A stretch of 64,000 nucleotides of DNA, taken from contig JAHFDG010000010.1 of the NCBI GenBank assembly GCA_023249105.1, forward strand, positions 1-64,000, in the 5' to 3' direction. This document shows positions 51,275 through 59,021 of this stretch, piece after piece. Both the position numbers and the translations under genes were made by a program. Position 1 is the first letter of the stretch. Each line of letters starts with the position of its first letter. The notes beneath the pieces are model-generated. The model ran no database searches, was not told the origin of the DNA, and saw only the letters and a program-made list of their open reading frames with translations. The stretch is from Candidatus Methanoperedens sp. GTDB lineage: Archaea; Halobacteriota; Methanosarcinia; Methanosarcinales; Methanoperedenaceae.

Positions 51275-51610
51275 CTATGTATGTCCCTCAATATTATATT
51301 CTCTTAGGTCTTTACTCCAAAGACGTGTATAAGATAAAGTCATAGAATTAATAAACTTCTTATATTCTTTTGGATATTTATCCCTCATCACAAGATAGTC
51401 TGCCAATTTTGCAGTAGTCTCAATCATAAGTTTTTTCATTTCTTCTTCAGTAATTCTTGATAAGGACTTATCTTCAAGTAATTTTGAGTCTTTGCCTGCA
51501 TGCAAATTTTCAATAAAGCCATTCCTCAGACATTCACAAATTAAAGCATTAGCCTCTTCTCGATAAGTAGGATTCTTTCTTAGTAATTTTTGTAATTCCT
51601 TTTTATTCAT
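51275..51610 (-). CDS. hypothetical helical protein, 111 aa
   Basis: No family is recognised. The product is all-helical and charged (MNKKELQKLLRKNPTYREEANALICECLRNGF...), with DYLVMRDKYPKEYKKFINSM near the end. It overlaps the 114-aa gene upstream by 4 bases, so the two are co-translated. It belongs to the element's minus-strand block. Confidence 0.6.
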   Translation of the reverse strand: MNKKELQKLLRKNPTYREEANALICECLRNGFIENLHAGKDSKLLEDKSLSRITEEEMKKLMIETTAKLADYLVMRDKYPKEYKKFINSMTLSYTRLWSKDLREYNIEGHT

Positions 51611-51951
51611 CTAATACCACCTTTAACTAACGCCTTTGAATCTCCATCATCAATAACATCGATAAATTCCGCATCTGTAATGTCCGTATCCGGTATAATA
51701 TCCCTGGCATGTTCTTTTATGGGTGCAGGATTAGGCTTTACAATCGCTTCAATCAATTTACCGAGAGCATACACATCGAGTAGCACACCGAGTAAAGTAG
51801 GCTTCTCATGGTCTGGGATTGTGGCTGCCTTCTTATCTCTACCTCTACCCCTGCGTGATTGTCTCACATATCCGTATCTATTACGCTGCACATCACAGGC
51901 AGGGTCATGGCGTCTGCGTTCTGGTCTCATTTGGTGCTTGCGTCTTTCCAT
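51607..51951 (-). CDS. hypothetical protein with basic N-terminus, 114 aa
   Basis: The first ~40 residues are strikingly arginine-rich (MERRKHQMRPERRRH..., RQSRRGRGRDKK), suggesting nucleic-acid contact. The rest has a hydrophobic helix LLGVLLDVYALGKLIEAIV and an acidic tail. Its start overlaps the HTH gene upstream by 47 bases. No family is recognised. Confidence 0.5.
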   Translation of the reverse strand: MERRKHQMRPERRRHDPACDVQRNRYGYVRQSRRGRGRDKKAATIPDHEKPTLLGVLLDVYALGKLIEAIVKPNPAPIKEHARDIIPDTDITDAEFIDVIDDGDSKALVKGGIR

Positions 51952-52300
51952 TGTTACCCTTTATGCTTTTCGCTATCCATGCTACCAGGTCAGAAATGCC
52001 TATACCATTCGACTTAAGCAGGTCAGCAGTTAGCCCACCAATTGCAGCCCCAACCACTACTCCCATATCATAGCCTTCTTTGTATGCGTCAAGTTGCATA
52101 GATGAAAGCCTAATATCAACTTTCGCACCATTTCGTTTATTGAATATCTCTATTTTATTGTATGCAGTCCTCACCGATACCTTGAACTCATCGGCTATCT
52201 CTTGAGGACTGAACCCAGGATGAGACAAATACCAGTTCTCAAACTCTGGATATGAAAGTTTAGTCTGAATTTTGAGGGGTTTTTGTTTGAATAGTTGCAT
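51905..52300 (-). CDS. helix-turn-helix protein of the element
   Basis: The 131-residue product has a helix-turn-helix at residues ~25-55 (HPGFSPQEIADEFKVSVRTAYNKIEIFNKR). A C-terminal half with GVVVGAAIGGLTADLL may be a hydrophobic oligomerisation or membrane helix. I start at the ATG at 52300, about 27 bases after a TATA-like CTTTATAGC; an earlier TTG is unlikely. It heads the block that ends with the cupredoxin gene. Confidence 0.6.
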   Translation of the reverse strand: MQLFKQKPLKIQTKLSYPEFENWYLSHPGFSPQEIADEFKVSVRTAYNKIEIFNKRNGAKVDIRLSSMQLDAYKEGYDMGVVVGAAIGGLTADLLKSNGIGISDLVAWIAKSIKGNNGKTQAPNETRTQTP

Positions 52301-52697
52301 AACGTAAAATGTGTCATTTGAAGCTATAAAGGTTGTGCATACTTTTGACAATCGCCTGAGAATGTCATAACTATGCAAAATGGCATTATTTTCGCTTTGT
52401 TTCGCATTAATTTAACATTGATTTAGCATTGAAAAAGTATTGTACCATCATATCAATCTGGCATACCCTTCGCATATTCCCCCTTAATAATCCCCCTATG
52501 TCTATAACCTACACCCGTCCCATAGTCCCATAGGGGGAACAAAATAAAGAAATGTCCCACAAAAAAGATTTATATAGTATTTACTGATAGTCATATTTGC
52601 ATTAATATATAATTTTTCCAGCATGATTTTACGGTTTTTTATCATGAAAAAACCTCATAATCCCTCTTATATATAATTCTATGATAATGAGGTATAT
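52301..52697. other. 397-base non-coding region with hairpins in the element
   Basis: No gene is seen. It contains CCCCCTATG (52492-52500) paired with CATAGGGGG (52529-52537). Inside that is a tandem TCCCATAG repeat (52518-52533). A perfect stem-loop GGTTTTTT-n6-AAAAAACC (52633-52654) sits 45 bases past the stop of the 217-aa gene, where it could end transcription. The region is the longest gap in the element and might hold an origin or a small RNA. Confidence 0.5.
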
Positions 52698-53351
52698 TTA
52701 GAATGTTATCACCCGCTTCTCATAATCTATATTCGGCTTTCTGAATGTATACCATAAAAGTATCAGTCTTTTATCAAGAAATAACTCAAATTCATCAATC
52801 TCCTCCTTTAGCATTACTTGGATTAATTCAGTAGGTAGCGATAGATTTCTGAGTATCTCATTATAACCATAAATCTGGCATACTGGGATAAGTGTAGCGT
52901 GATACATCTTGATTTCATTGGATAACTCACCTACTCGGTTATTTACGGTCTCGGAAACACATAATTTTTTATGGTTATCATTACCACGAGATACAAAAGA
53001 ATACTCCTCTTTTCTATCCTCAAAATTCAAATATGCAGTAGCTTTTGCTGCTCCCTTAGAGCGAATCTCTTTAACTTGATGTATATATGCCTTGATATTA
53101 TCGTTAGAACGCAAAACACGAATACCCATATCTGCGGCTGCCATCTGAACAGGAACAGGACTATAATCTTTTTTATGCTTTAATTCAAGTCCTAATAAAC
53201 AGTTCTGTAATGCAGATTCTAATACCAAGGGATATTTACGAACTTTTACCCATTCTCTGGTTTGGGATTCACTCGCTCCGTCTATAAAGCGAAGGTAAGA
53301 AGTCCATTTAGTATCATCATCCTGTTGCGGTTTCTGCTGTCGCTGTTGCAT
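52698..53351 (-). CDS. hypothetical protein, 217 aa
   Basis: The product opens with a glutamine-rich stretch (MQQRQQKPQQDDD) and then mixed helices and strands (ESALQNCLLGLELKHK, YNEILRNLSLPTELIQVMLKEEIDEFELFLDKRLIL). No known domain is recognised. Its size and position as the last gene of the ribbon-helix-helix block suggest a core function of the element. Confidence 0.65.
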   Translation of the reverse strand: MQQRQQKPQQDDDTKWTSYLRFIDGASESQTREWVKVRKYPLVLESALQNCLLGLELKHKKDYSPVPVQMAAADMGIRVLRSNDNIKAYIHQVKEIRSKGAAKATAYLNFEDRKEEYSFVSRGNDNHKKLCVSETVNNRVGELSNEIKMYHATLIPVCQIYGYNEILRNLSLPTELIQVMLKEEIDEFELFLDKRLILLWYTFRKPNIDYEKRVITF

Positions 53352-53355
53352 GACA

Positions 53356-53574
53356 TCACGCCCTTATAAGTTCACATAACGCTATTTTAGATACATTACA
53401 CACACAGCAGAAAGAATTACCCAGACAACAGTAAGATGGCAAGATATGGTTGTGTGTGGTGTTGGGAAAACTATTTATACCATCAAAACCATTATTAAAA
53501 GTAGTAGGTCGAGCGTCATTCCCTCGCTGAATAGTGAGATGTTGTCGCTCCCTCTTCCATTCTTTTATTATCAT
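53356..53574 (-). CDS. small cysteine-containing protein, 72 aa
   Basis: The frame begins MIIKEWKRERQHLTIQRG at an ATG that overlaps the previous stop (ATGA) and ends 4 bases before the next gene. It has a cysteine-rich segment near the end (SYCCLGNSFCCVC). Tight packing supports translation, though the composition is odd and no family is recognised. Confidence 0.45.
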   Translation of the reverse strand: MIIKEWKRERQHLTIQRGNDARPTTFNNGFDGINSFPNTTHNHILPSYCCLGNSFCCVCNVSKIALCELIRA

Positions 53575-53783
53575 TGTATCGCCTCTTTTGCGGTATGCCC
53601 CCGAACCCATACGGCTTTACTTTCTCTTGCCTTCTGGGTTTTAATGGGTCTTAATCGCCCTTCTTTTAGGAATTGACTGCAAGTCAAAGCCGCTCCTATA
53701 ATGCAGTCCAATCCATGCCCACAACAATCAAGAGCTTTTAATCTTTCATAGAGCCTATCGGATACTTCTATCGTTTTGGTCAT
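53571..53783 (-). CDS. small antitoxin-like protein, 70 aa
   Basis: The start MTKTIEVSDRLYERLKALD resembles ribbon-helix-helix-type VapB antitoxins. The tail has several basic residues. It overlaps both neighbours by 4 bases or less, so it is part of a coupled set of small genes. No toxin is evident beside it. Confidence 0.55.
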   Translation of the reverse strand: MTKTIEVSDRLYERLKALDCCGHGLDCIIGAALTCSQFLKEGRLRPIKTQKARESKAVWVRGHTAKEAIQ

Positions 53784-53929
53784 TGTATCGCCCCAGCAGC
53801 TTCTATTATATTCTTACACGTCTGCGCCAATAGTGGATTATCTGACTTTGACCACTGCTTGACCTCTTCGCCCTGGCGCGTCATTCGGTCTGTCGCAAAG
53901 GCAATAAACCTTGAAGTGTAATCAGTCAT
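53780..53929 (-). CDS. hypothetical protein, 49 aa
   Basis: The frame MTDYTSRFIAFATDRMTRQG... ends in an ATGA overlap with the next gene. It is helical and neutral. It lies 16 bases after the ribbon-helix-helix gene. No family is recognised; the coupled arrangement supports translation. Confidence 0.5.
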   Translation of the reverse strand: MTDYTSRFIAFATDRMTRQGEEVKQWSKSDNPLLAQTCKNIIEAAGAIQ

Positions 53930-53945
53930 GGCTGGCTACCTCGGT

Positions 53946-54122
53946 TTACGCTGTGGTGCTGGCTGCGCCGGTCTCTGCTTTGGACGGCTGGACTGGCGCA
54001 TTAAGATGTTCACATATCATTTCACGGATAGCGGTTGAAAGCCCTATTGCTTTTCTATCGGCTATCTTTTTTATTTTTTCGGCTACTGCTTCAGGCAGCC
54101 TTAGCATTACAATTTTTGCCAT
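53946..54122 (-). CDS. ribbon-helix-helix DNA-binding protein, 58 aa
   Basis: The protein MAKIVMLRLPEAVAEKIKKI... with ADRKAIGLSTAIREMICEHL has the strand-helix-helix pattern of the CopG/Arc family, followed by an alanine-rich tail. It is the first gene of the minus-strand block and faces the winged-helix gene across a 51-base control region, like a pair of switch regulators. Confidence 0.75.
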   Translation of the reverse strand: MAKIVMLRLPEAVAEKIKKIADRKAIGLSTAIREMICEHLNAPVQPSKAETGAASTTA

Positions 54123-54173
54123 AGTTGTAAATTAACATATAGCTTTATATATTACACTAACGTATTAGTGAGT
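54123..54173. promoter_or_regulatory. divergent control region of the element
   Basis: The 51 bases between the ribbon-helix-helix gene (minus) and the winged-helix gene (plus) contain TTTATATATTA (about 54143-54153) and the palindrome CACTAA-cgta-TTAGTG (54155-54170), which ends three bases before the ATG at 54174. The same ACTAA-n4-TTAGT pattern precedes the AAA+ ATPase at 979. Both proteins may bind here. Confidence 0.55.
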
Positions 54174-54944
54174 ATGATTCACAACAACCATTCTAATAAA
54201 GAAAAAAACGGTACTGAAAGCGTAATTGTTGATTCTGTTCGTACACAGATTATAAACCATTTAAAAAATGGAAAACCTGCTCGATTTAAAGATATAAAAA
54301 CCGAATTGCATAAACATGATTATGTTATCAAAAGAGAATTAGATATTTTGATAAGTAGAGGATGGGTAGAAAAAACAGGCAAAGGGCATGAAACACGTTA
54401 CGCGCTTAATCTAAAAATGAAAGAGGTATCCGCTTTTTTGACTATGCTGGCAGCCACCCCAGATACAAACAGTACTTATTATCCAATTACTCTGGACTTG
54501 GCTTCTTTGGCTGATGTGCTGAGAGAAGCCATACCTACCGAAGATGAATCTATTAACAAAACGAATATTAATGAAATATTTCACATGATAGAAGCTCAAA
54601 CAGTGTTACCAAACATTGAAATCACCATAGCAGGTAATAAAATAAACAATTTTGATATTATATGTAAGTTAATAGAAAGTCAGACGGATATGATTTCTTC
54701 CGTTGTTCGTTTTGTGAGGTTCGTTAGTGAAATGAGAGGCTTTACCGTCTTGGCAAATACTATTGATTCGAAAAAAGATACAACATTTGATGAGGTTGAG
54801 AAATCGCTTACAGAAACACTTAATCAAGAATTTAAAGTAATCATTTCATGGAAACCCACACAAGAAATAAACTTCCGTGAAGTATGTAAAAATTTAAAGG
54901 AATTAGGTGTAGAATTGCCACCCCCGCTTAATGATTGTGAATAA
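54174..54944 (+). CDS. winged-helix regulator of the element
   Basis: The 256-residue protein has an N-terminal winged helix (DSVRTQIINHLKNGKPARFKDIKTELHKHDYVIKRELDILISRGWVEK...). Its long C-terminal region (~residues 85-256) is of unknown fold and may bind a ligand or partner. It is the only large gene on the plus strand of the element and ends 4 bases from the recombinase stop (convergent). The ATG at 54174 is preferred over the GTG at 54168, which lies inside the palindrome. Confidence 0.7.
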   Translation: MIHNNHSNKEKNGTESVIVDSVRTQIINHLKNGKPARFKDIKTELHKHDYVIKRELDILISRGWVEKTGKGHETRYALNLKMKEVSAFLTMLAATPDTNSTYYPITLDLASLADVLREAIPTEDESINKTNINEIFHMIEAQTVLPNIEITIAGNKINNFDIICKLIESQTDMISSVVRFVRFVSEMRGFTVLANTIDSKKDTTFDEVEKSLTETLNQEFKVIISWKPTQEINFREVCKNLKELGVELPPPLNDCE

Positions 54945-54948
54945 TTCC

Positions 54949-56034
54949 TTATGCTGTTTTTCCTTTCGCCTGCATTGCTGCCGTGATAAGCTCCATTTGT
55001 TTTTTAAGCTCTTCATAGCCTTTTCTTATGGTCTCGGTTTCGGTATCATGCTTTCCTTTCAATTCATCGTATTGTTTCTGTAATACTTCTTTGTCCGTGA
55101 ATACGGTTAATAGATGCTGGTTTTTTAGATATGCTTCGATTATCTTATTTTGGTTGCCGATGAAATAAGAACTCTCAACGCCTGGAAGCTTGTGTCCCAT
55201 CAAATACTCAACATAGGTATTATCCATATTCCCTGTAAGAACTGATTTAAAATAATGTCTAAATCGGTGCGGTGCGAAGTATCCGGCATCAAATCCTAAC
55301 TTTTGGGCATGGCGTGAAAAGTCCGTTGTAACTGCTTGTGCGGTTAATGGTCGATTCGATAAAACCTTTGTAAATACAAAATCCTCATCTTTTAGATTCG
55401 GTTTATATTCCTTGATAGCTTCAAGTGCTTCTTGACCAATTAAAAAAAAGTATCGTCTGTTAGTCTTTCCGCGTGTCATGTTCACAACAACAACACCGTT
55501 TACAATATTTTTAAGGTGCTTTCCTTTTAGTGCCCGTATCTCTGCTTGAGCTTGACCGCTTGATAATGTAGTCAGGATAAACGCCTTTAGAAACTTATTT
55601 GTGCCTGTTGAAAGAATAGCCTTGCGGATATCTTCGATTTTCTGGACTGGAATATCTAAGTATGTTTCCGTTGCGCGTTGTGTTATCCCGCTCTTCAAAT
55701 CCACTGGAATCTTATTAAAACTGTAAAAGTGTTTTATGGCTTTGATGTAATTTGCTTTTGTATAGTCTGCAAGCCCTTCTTTCGTTCTCAAATACATTAA
55801 AAAATCTTCAATCCTTTTAACATGCCTCAATTCCCAGGGCGGCACTCTGTTAATATAGTCCTCTCGCGCTTCGTTGATTAAATCTGTTGGCATCATGCCG
55901 GTGAACTTGCAGAAACATCTTAAGCCATTTCGATATGATAACTTGGTGTTTATCTTATCGAAGGACTCAAACCATTTATTAAAAATCTCATCCTTCTCTA
56001 ATTTGTCAAACAGTGGGTTTATATTTCTTGTCAT
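54949..56034 (-). CDS. tyrosine recombinase (integrase)
   Basis: The 361-residue protein has an N-terminal core-binding domain (FDKINTKLSYRNGLRCFCKF...) and a C-terminal catalytic domain with box II HRFRHYF, GHKLPG and the nucleophile tyrosine in ESSYFIG. The first catalytic arginine region reads SSGQAQAEIRAL, so the usual arginine seems replaced by glutamine, with an arginine three residues on. A ~70-residue coiled-coil tail follows. The ATG at 56034 is set by GAGGTAAT a few bases upstream; the ATG at 56058 is not used. It should recombine the ATGCTTGAAAGTA cores. Confidence 0.9.
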   Translation of the reverse strand: MTRNINPLFDKLEKDEIFNKWFESFDKINTKLSYRNGLRCFCKFTGMMPTDLINEAREDYINRVPPWELRHVKRIEDFLMYLRTKEGLADYTKANYIKAIKHFYSFNKIPVDLKSGITQRATETYLDIPVQKIEDIRKAILSTGTNKFLKAFILTTLSSGQAQAEIRALKGKHLKNIVNGVVVVNMTRGKTNRRYFFLIGQEALEAIKEYKPNLKDEDFVFTKVLSNRPLTAQAVTTDFSRHAQKLGFDAGYFAPHRFRHYFKSVLTGNMDNTYVEYLMGHKLPGVESSYFIGNQNKIIEAYLKNQHLLTVFTDKEVLQKQYDELKGKHDTETETIRKGYEELKKQMELITAAMQAKGKTA

Positions 56035-56066
56035 GGTATTACCTCTTAACTTATACATCGTATTAA

Positions 56067-56100
56067 GTATTAATACAAATCATAATTATGCTTGAAAGTA
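56067..56100. repeat. attR: arm-like site plus core in the rio2 start
   Basis: GTATTAATAC (56067-56076), 11 bases, then ATGCTTGAAAGTA (56088-56100). The core encodes the first four codons of rio2, so reading frame is kept after integration. TTATACATC (56051-56059) may act as a substitute TATA box for rio2. Confidence 0.6.
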
Positions 56101-56957
56101 TTTCGGATACGTTTATTAACACCACAAATAAAGAATTTCGGGTTCTTATTGCAATCGAGAACAAAATGAAATTCTATGAATGGGTTCCTATAGAAGAAAT
56201 TGCAAGTTTTACAAATTTTGAGCTAAAAGAAGTCAATTACCTGCTGTCAAGTCTTGCAAGAAATAAGCTTATACACAGGAAAATTCAGGCTTATGAAGGG
56301 TACAGGATATATTTTGAGGCTTATGACCTGCTGGCGCTGAATACGTTTGTGAAAAGGGGTTCTGTAAATGCATTAGGGGATGAAATCGGGGTAGGGAAGG
56401 AATCGGTTGTATATGAGGCTACAGGCGGTATCATCGACAGGCGTGTGGTCATAAAATTACACAGGGAAGGGAAGATGAGTTTTAAGAAGGTTAGAGTGAA
56501 AAGGGAACATACAGGGGAGCGAAAACACCTTTCCTGGTTGTATGTCTCGCGCCTTGGAGCAAAAAGGGAGTACGATGCCTTAAAGACCCTTTATCCCGAG
56601 GTGAGTGTTCCTGAGCCAATTGATTATAACAGGCATGCAATTGTGATGTCTGTTGCAAAAGGGCAGCAACTGGGGCATACAACGATAGATGAGCCGGAAT
56701 GGTATCTTGATGAGATTTTGAGCCAGGTAAGAAAAGCATACAGGCTCGGTATAATCCATGGGGATTTGAGTGAATTTAATATTTTCGTAAATCCCGAAGG
56801 ATGCGAACTTATCGACTGGCCGCAATACATTACAACATCTCATGCGAATGCGGTTGAGTTGCTTTACCGGGATATTGACAACGTCCTTTCTTTTTTTAAC
56901 AGGAAATACAGGATTAAAAGGGATATCCAGGAAGTGATTAACACCATAGTGACCTGA
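56088..56957 (+). CDS. rio2: RIO2-type serine/threonine protein kinase
   Basis: RIO2 acts in maturation of the small ribosomal subunit. The 289-residue protein has the N-terminal winged helix (residues ~1-85), the RIO ATP loop region GVGKESVVYEA, the catalytic loop IIHGDLSEFNIF and metal site LIDWPQY. Its length is normal. The first 13 bases are the attR core of the integrative element, so the gene's 5' flank now belongs to the element. Confidence 0.95.
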   Translation: MLESISDTFINTTNKEFRVLIAIENKMKFYEWVPIEEIASFTNFELKEVNYLLSSLARNKLIHRKIQAYEGYRIYFEAYDLLALNTFVKRGSVNALGDEIGVGKESVVYEATGGIIDRRVVIKLHREGKMSFKKVRVKREHTGERKHLSWLYVSRLGAKREYDALKTLYPEVSVPEPIDYNRHAIVMSVAKGQQLGHTTIDEPEWYLDEILSQVRKAYRLGIIHGDLSEFNIFVNPEGCELIDWPQYITTSHANAVELLYRDIDNVLSFFNRKYRIKRDIQEVINTIVT

Positions 56958-56960
56958 TTT

Positions 56961-58937
56961 ATGCCGGAAAATATTATTTTTGGGATAGATATCGCAAAAG
57001 GCTCAGTCAGGGCAAAAGAAAAACCCGGATATGCTGTTGTTATCCTGAAAGGGAGCGAAGCAGAGCATCACCGCATGGTAAGCATGCATAAATTCCAAAG
57101 GTTAGTGTGGCAGGAGAAGCCGGCGCTAATCGCCGTTGATAATATTTTCGAGCTTGCCTCTGATAAGCATGAGCTTGCATCAATTCTTTCGAAATTGCCT
57201 GATAACACGAAACTCATCCAGGTAACGGGCGGTGAAACCCTTCAGCCCCTGGTAAAACTTGCAAAACAACAGGGAATCATATTTGACAGGTTTGACCCTA
57301 ACGCTGAAGCCCTGGCATGTGCCAGGCTTGCCCAGATGGGTATAGGATATGAGGTCTCTGCTTTTGAGGATAAAACAACAATCAAAGTCAGCAGGGCGCG
57401 CTCACCCGGGCGGGGAGGATGGAGCCAGAACAGGTACAGGCGCAAGATGCATGGTTATGTCAGGCAGAAAGCCAGGGAAATTGAGGATTACCTGAATGAA
57501 CAATCAAAGATTAAAGGATTCACGTTTACTCAAAATGTAACCGAGAGGTTTGGCGGTTACTCAAAATCAGAGTTCTTCGTGGACGCTCCCCGAAGCCAGG
57601 TTCATATCAGTTCTGGAAAATATGGTGATGTGCAGGTGAATGTTAAAAGCATAGAACGCGACGCTCTTGCTTTTAAACCCCTTAAAACGAGAAAAAGGGA
57701 TTATATCATAGTGGGTATCGACCCCGGCACAACAACCGCAGTCGCCGTCCTGACACTTGAAGGCGAACTCCGGATGCTTCACAGTTCAAGAGCAATATCA
57801 ATTCCCGAAGTTATCGAAATGATCGCAGAACAGGGAAGACCGCTTATTATTGCAAGCGATGTGTACCCGACCCCGAATGCGGTTGAAAAAATCCGCCGTG
57901 CATTCAACGCAGTATTGGGCTCACCAGAAGCTGTCCTGGCAGCCGGGGATAAAATCGAGTTTGCAACGCCTTACGGATATTCAAATAACCATGAGCGTGA
58001 TGCCATAGCTGCTGCTGCATCGTTCTATCGTAAAAATAAGAATAAGTTTGAACAGATAAAGAAAAAAATACCGCAAGGTGTGAATGCTGAAGAAGTGATA
58101 GCGCAGGTCGTGAGAGGAAAGTCCATAGATGCCGCAATTTCGGATTTGACAAGAACAGAAAAAACAGAACCCGGCAGGATTGAATCGTCCCCCGAAAAAA
58201 CAGGTGAAGAAGCTCTTCGTTTGAGGGAGCTGCTCCGAAAGCATGAGGAAAAAATCGAGGAGATGAAAAAATACCAGGATGAATTGAGGGACGAACTTGG
58301 CACGAAGGAAGAAAAACTCAGGAAGTTAGAGGAACTCATTGAAAAACAGCGTACCTTGGCATATAAACAACTTAAAAAAGAAAAAATGATACAGATTCGT
58401 GACAAAGAGATTGCCAGACTGCAAAAACGCATTTCGGAAAACAATAAAAAAATTTCATTTTTGAATGAAAGGATACATAAACTAAAACATGTCCGGCGGC
58501 TTGAGCTGAGCGGCAGGGTACTCCCTGTAAAGATAATCACTGCGTTTACGAAAGACAGTATACTTCGGACGCAGGAAGAGGTGGGAATTAAAAAAGATGA
58601 TATCATACTCATGAAGGATGCAAGCGGCGGAGGGAGCGTTACGGCTAAAATGCTTGCAGATATCGGTGTGCAGGTTGTGATTATCTGCAATGATATGTCG
58701 CACGCTGCTGAAGAAGAACTGTTTAACCTTGGCGTGCCGGTGTTAAAAGCAAAGGATGTGAATATCCAGTTCGACCCTGCCGAAGAGCTTGCTGTAATCA
58801 ACCCGGATGCTATTAAGAATGCGATTGATGACTGGAATAAGAAAGCAGAGCTTCGAAAGATGGCTGCCAAAGAGGAGTGGCTCAAGTCGCTTGTGGACGA
58901 ATATAGGAGCGAAAGGCGGCGCGAAGTTAAAGGATAA
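56961..58937 (+). CDS. DUF460 protein (RNase H-like, coiled coil)
   Basis: The 658-residue archaeal protein has two RNase H-like halves: residues ~1-130 (IIFGIDIAKGS...) and ~245-380 (IIVGIDPGTTTAVAVL...NNHERDAIAAAASFY). Between them is a basic linker, and a long coiled coil (~420-505) and a C-terminal domain (~510-650) follow. DUF460 proteins are widespread in archaea and of unknown function; a nuclease or RNA-processing role is suggested by the fold. It begins 3 bases after rio2, so the two are probably co-transcribed. Confidence 0.9.
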   Translation: MPENIIFGIDIAKGSVRAKEKPGYAVVILKGSEAEHHRMVSMHKFQRLVWQEKPALIAVDNIFELASDKHELASILSKLPDNTKLIQVTGGETLQPLVKLAKQQGIIFDRFDPNAEALACARLAQMGIGYEVSAFEDKTTIKVSRARSPGRGGWSQNRYRRKMHGYVRQKAREIEDYLNEQSKIKGFTFTQNVTERFGGYSKSEFFVDAPRSQVHISSGKYGDVQVNVKSIERDALAFKPLKTRKRDYIIVGIDPGTTTAVAVLTLEGELRMLHSSRAISIPEVIEMIAEQGRPLIIASDVYPTPNAVEKIRRAFNAVLGSPEAVLAAGDKIEFATPYGYSNNHERDAIAAAASFYRKNKNKFEQIKKKIPQGVNAEEVIAQVVRGKSIDAAISDLTRTEKTEPGRIESSPEKTGEEALRLRELLRKHEEKIEEMKKYQDELRDELGTKEEKLRKLEELIEKQRTLAYKQLKKEKMIQIRDKEIARLQKRISENNKKISFLNERIHKLKHVRRLELSGRVLPVKIITAFTKDSILRTQEEVGIKKDDIILMKDASGGGSVTAKMLADIGVQVVIICNDMSHAAEEELFNLGVPVLKAKDVNIQFDPAEELAVINPDAIKNAIDDWNKKAELRKMAAKEEWLKSLVDEYRSERRREVKG

Positions 58938-59021
58938 GTTTATTATGGTTTATTGCAAGTATAACCAATACTTCACTATTAATAATGGAGTAATAATCAT
59001 AATAATGATAGGAGCACCCAT

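Larger units (their letters stand above)
48884..56100. mobile_element. compact integrative element inserted at the rio2 start
   Basis: The interval is bounded by the 13-bp direct repeat ATGCTTGAAAGTA (48884-48896 and 56088-56100). Just inside each copy, 11-12 bases away, is GTATTAATAC (48909-48918 and 56067-56076), so the excised circle would have this arm site on both sides of the core. A tyrosine recombinase gene lies at the right end, as is usual. Cargo: two small membrane proteins, a SHOCT/cupredoxin membrane protein, an HTH protein, several small unknown or ribbon-helix-helix proteins and a winged-helix regulator. No replication, conjugation or capsid gene is recognised. Status as an active element is inferred. 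Confidence 0.75.

Noticed and set aside
58025-58885. A 286-codon open frame on the minus strand inside the DUF460 gene
   Set aside because: It is serine- and phenylalanine-rich, the expected mirror of the coiled-coil coding strand, and has no domain; the plus-strand gene is clearly real.
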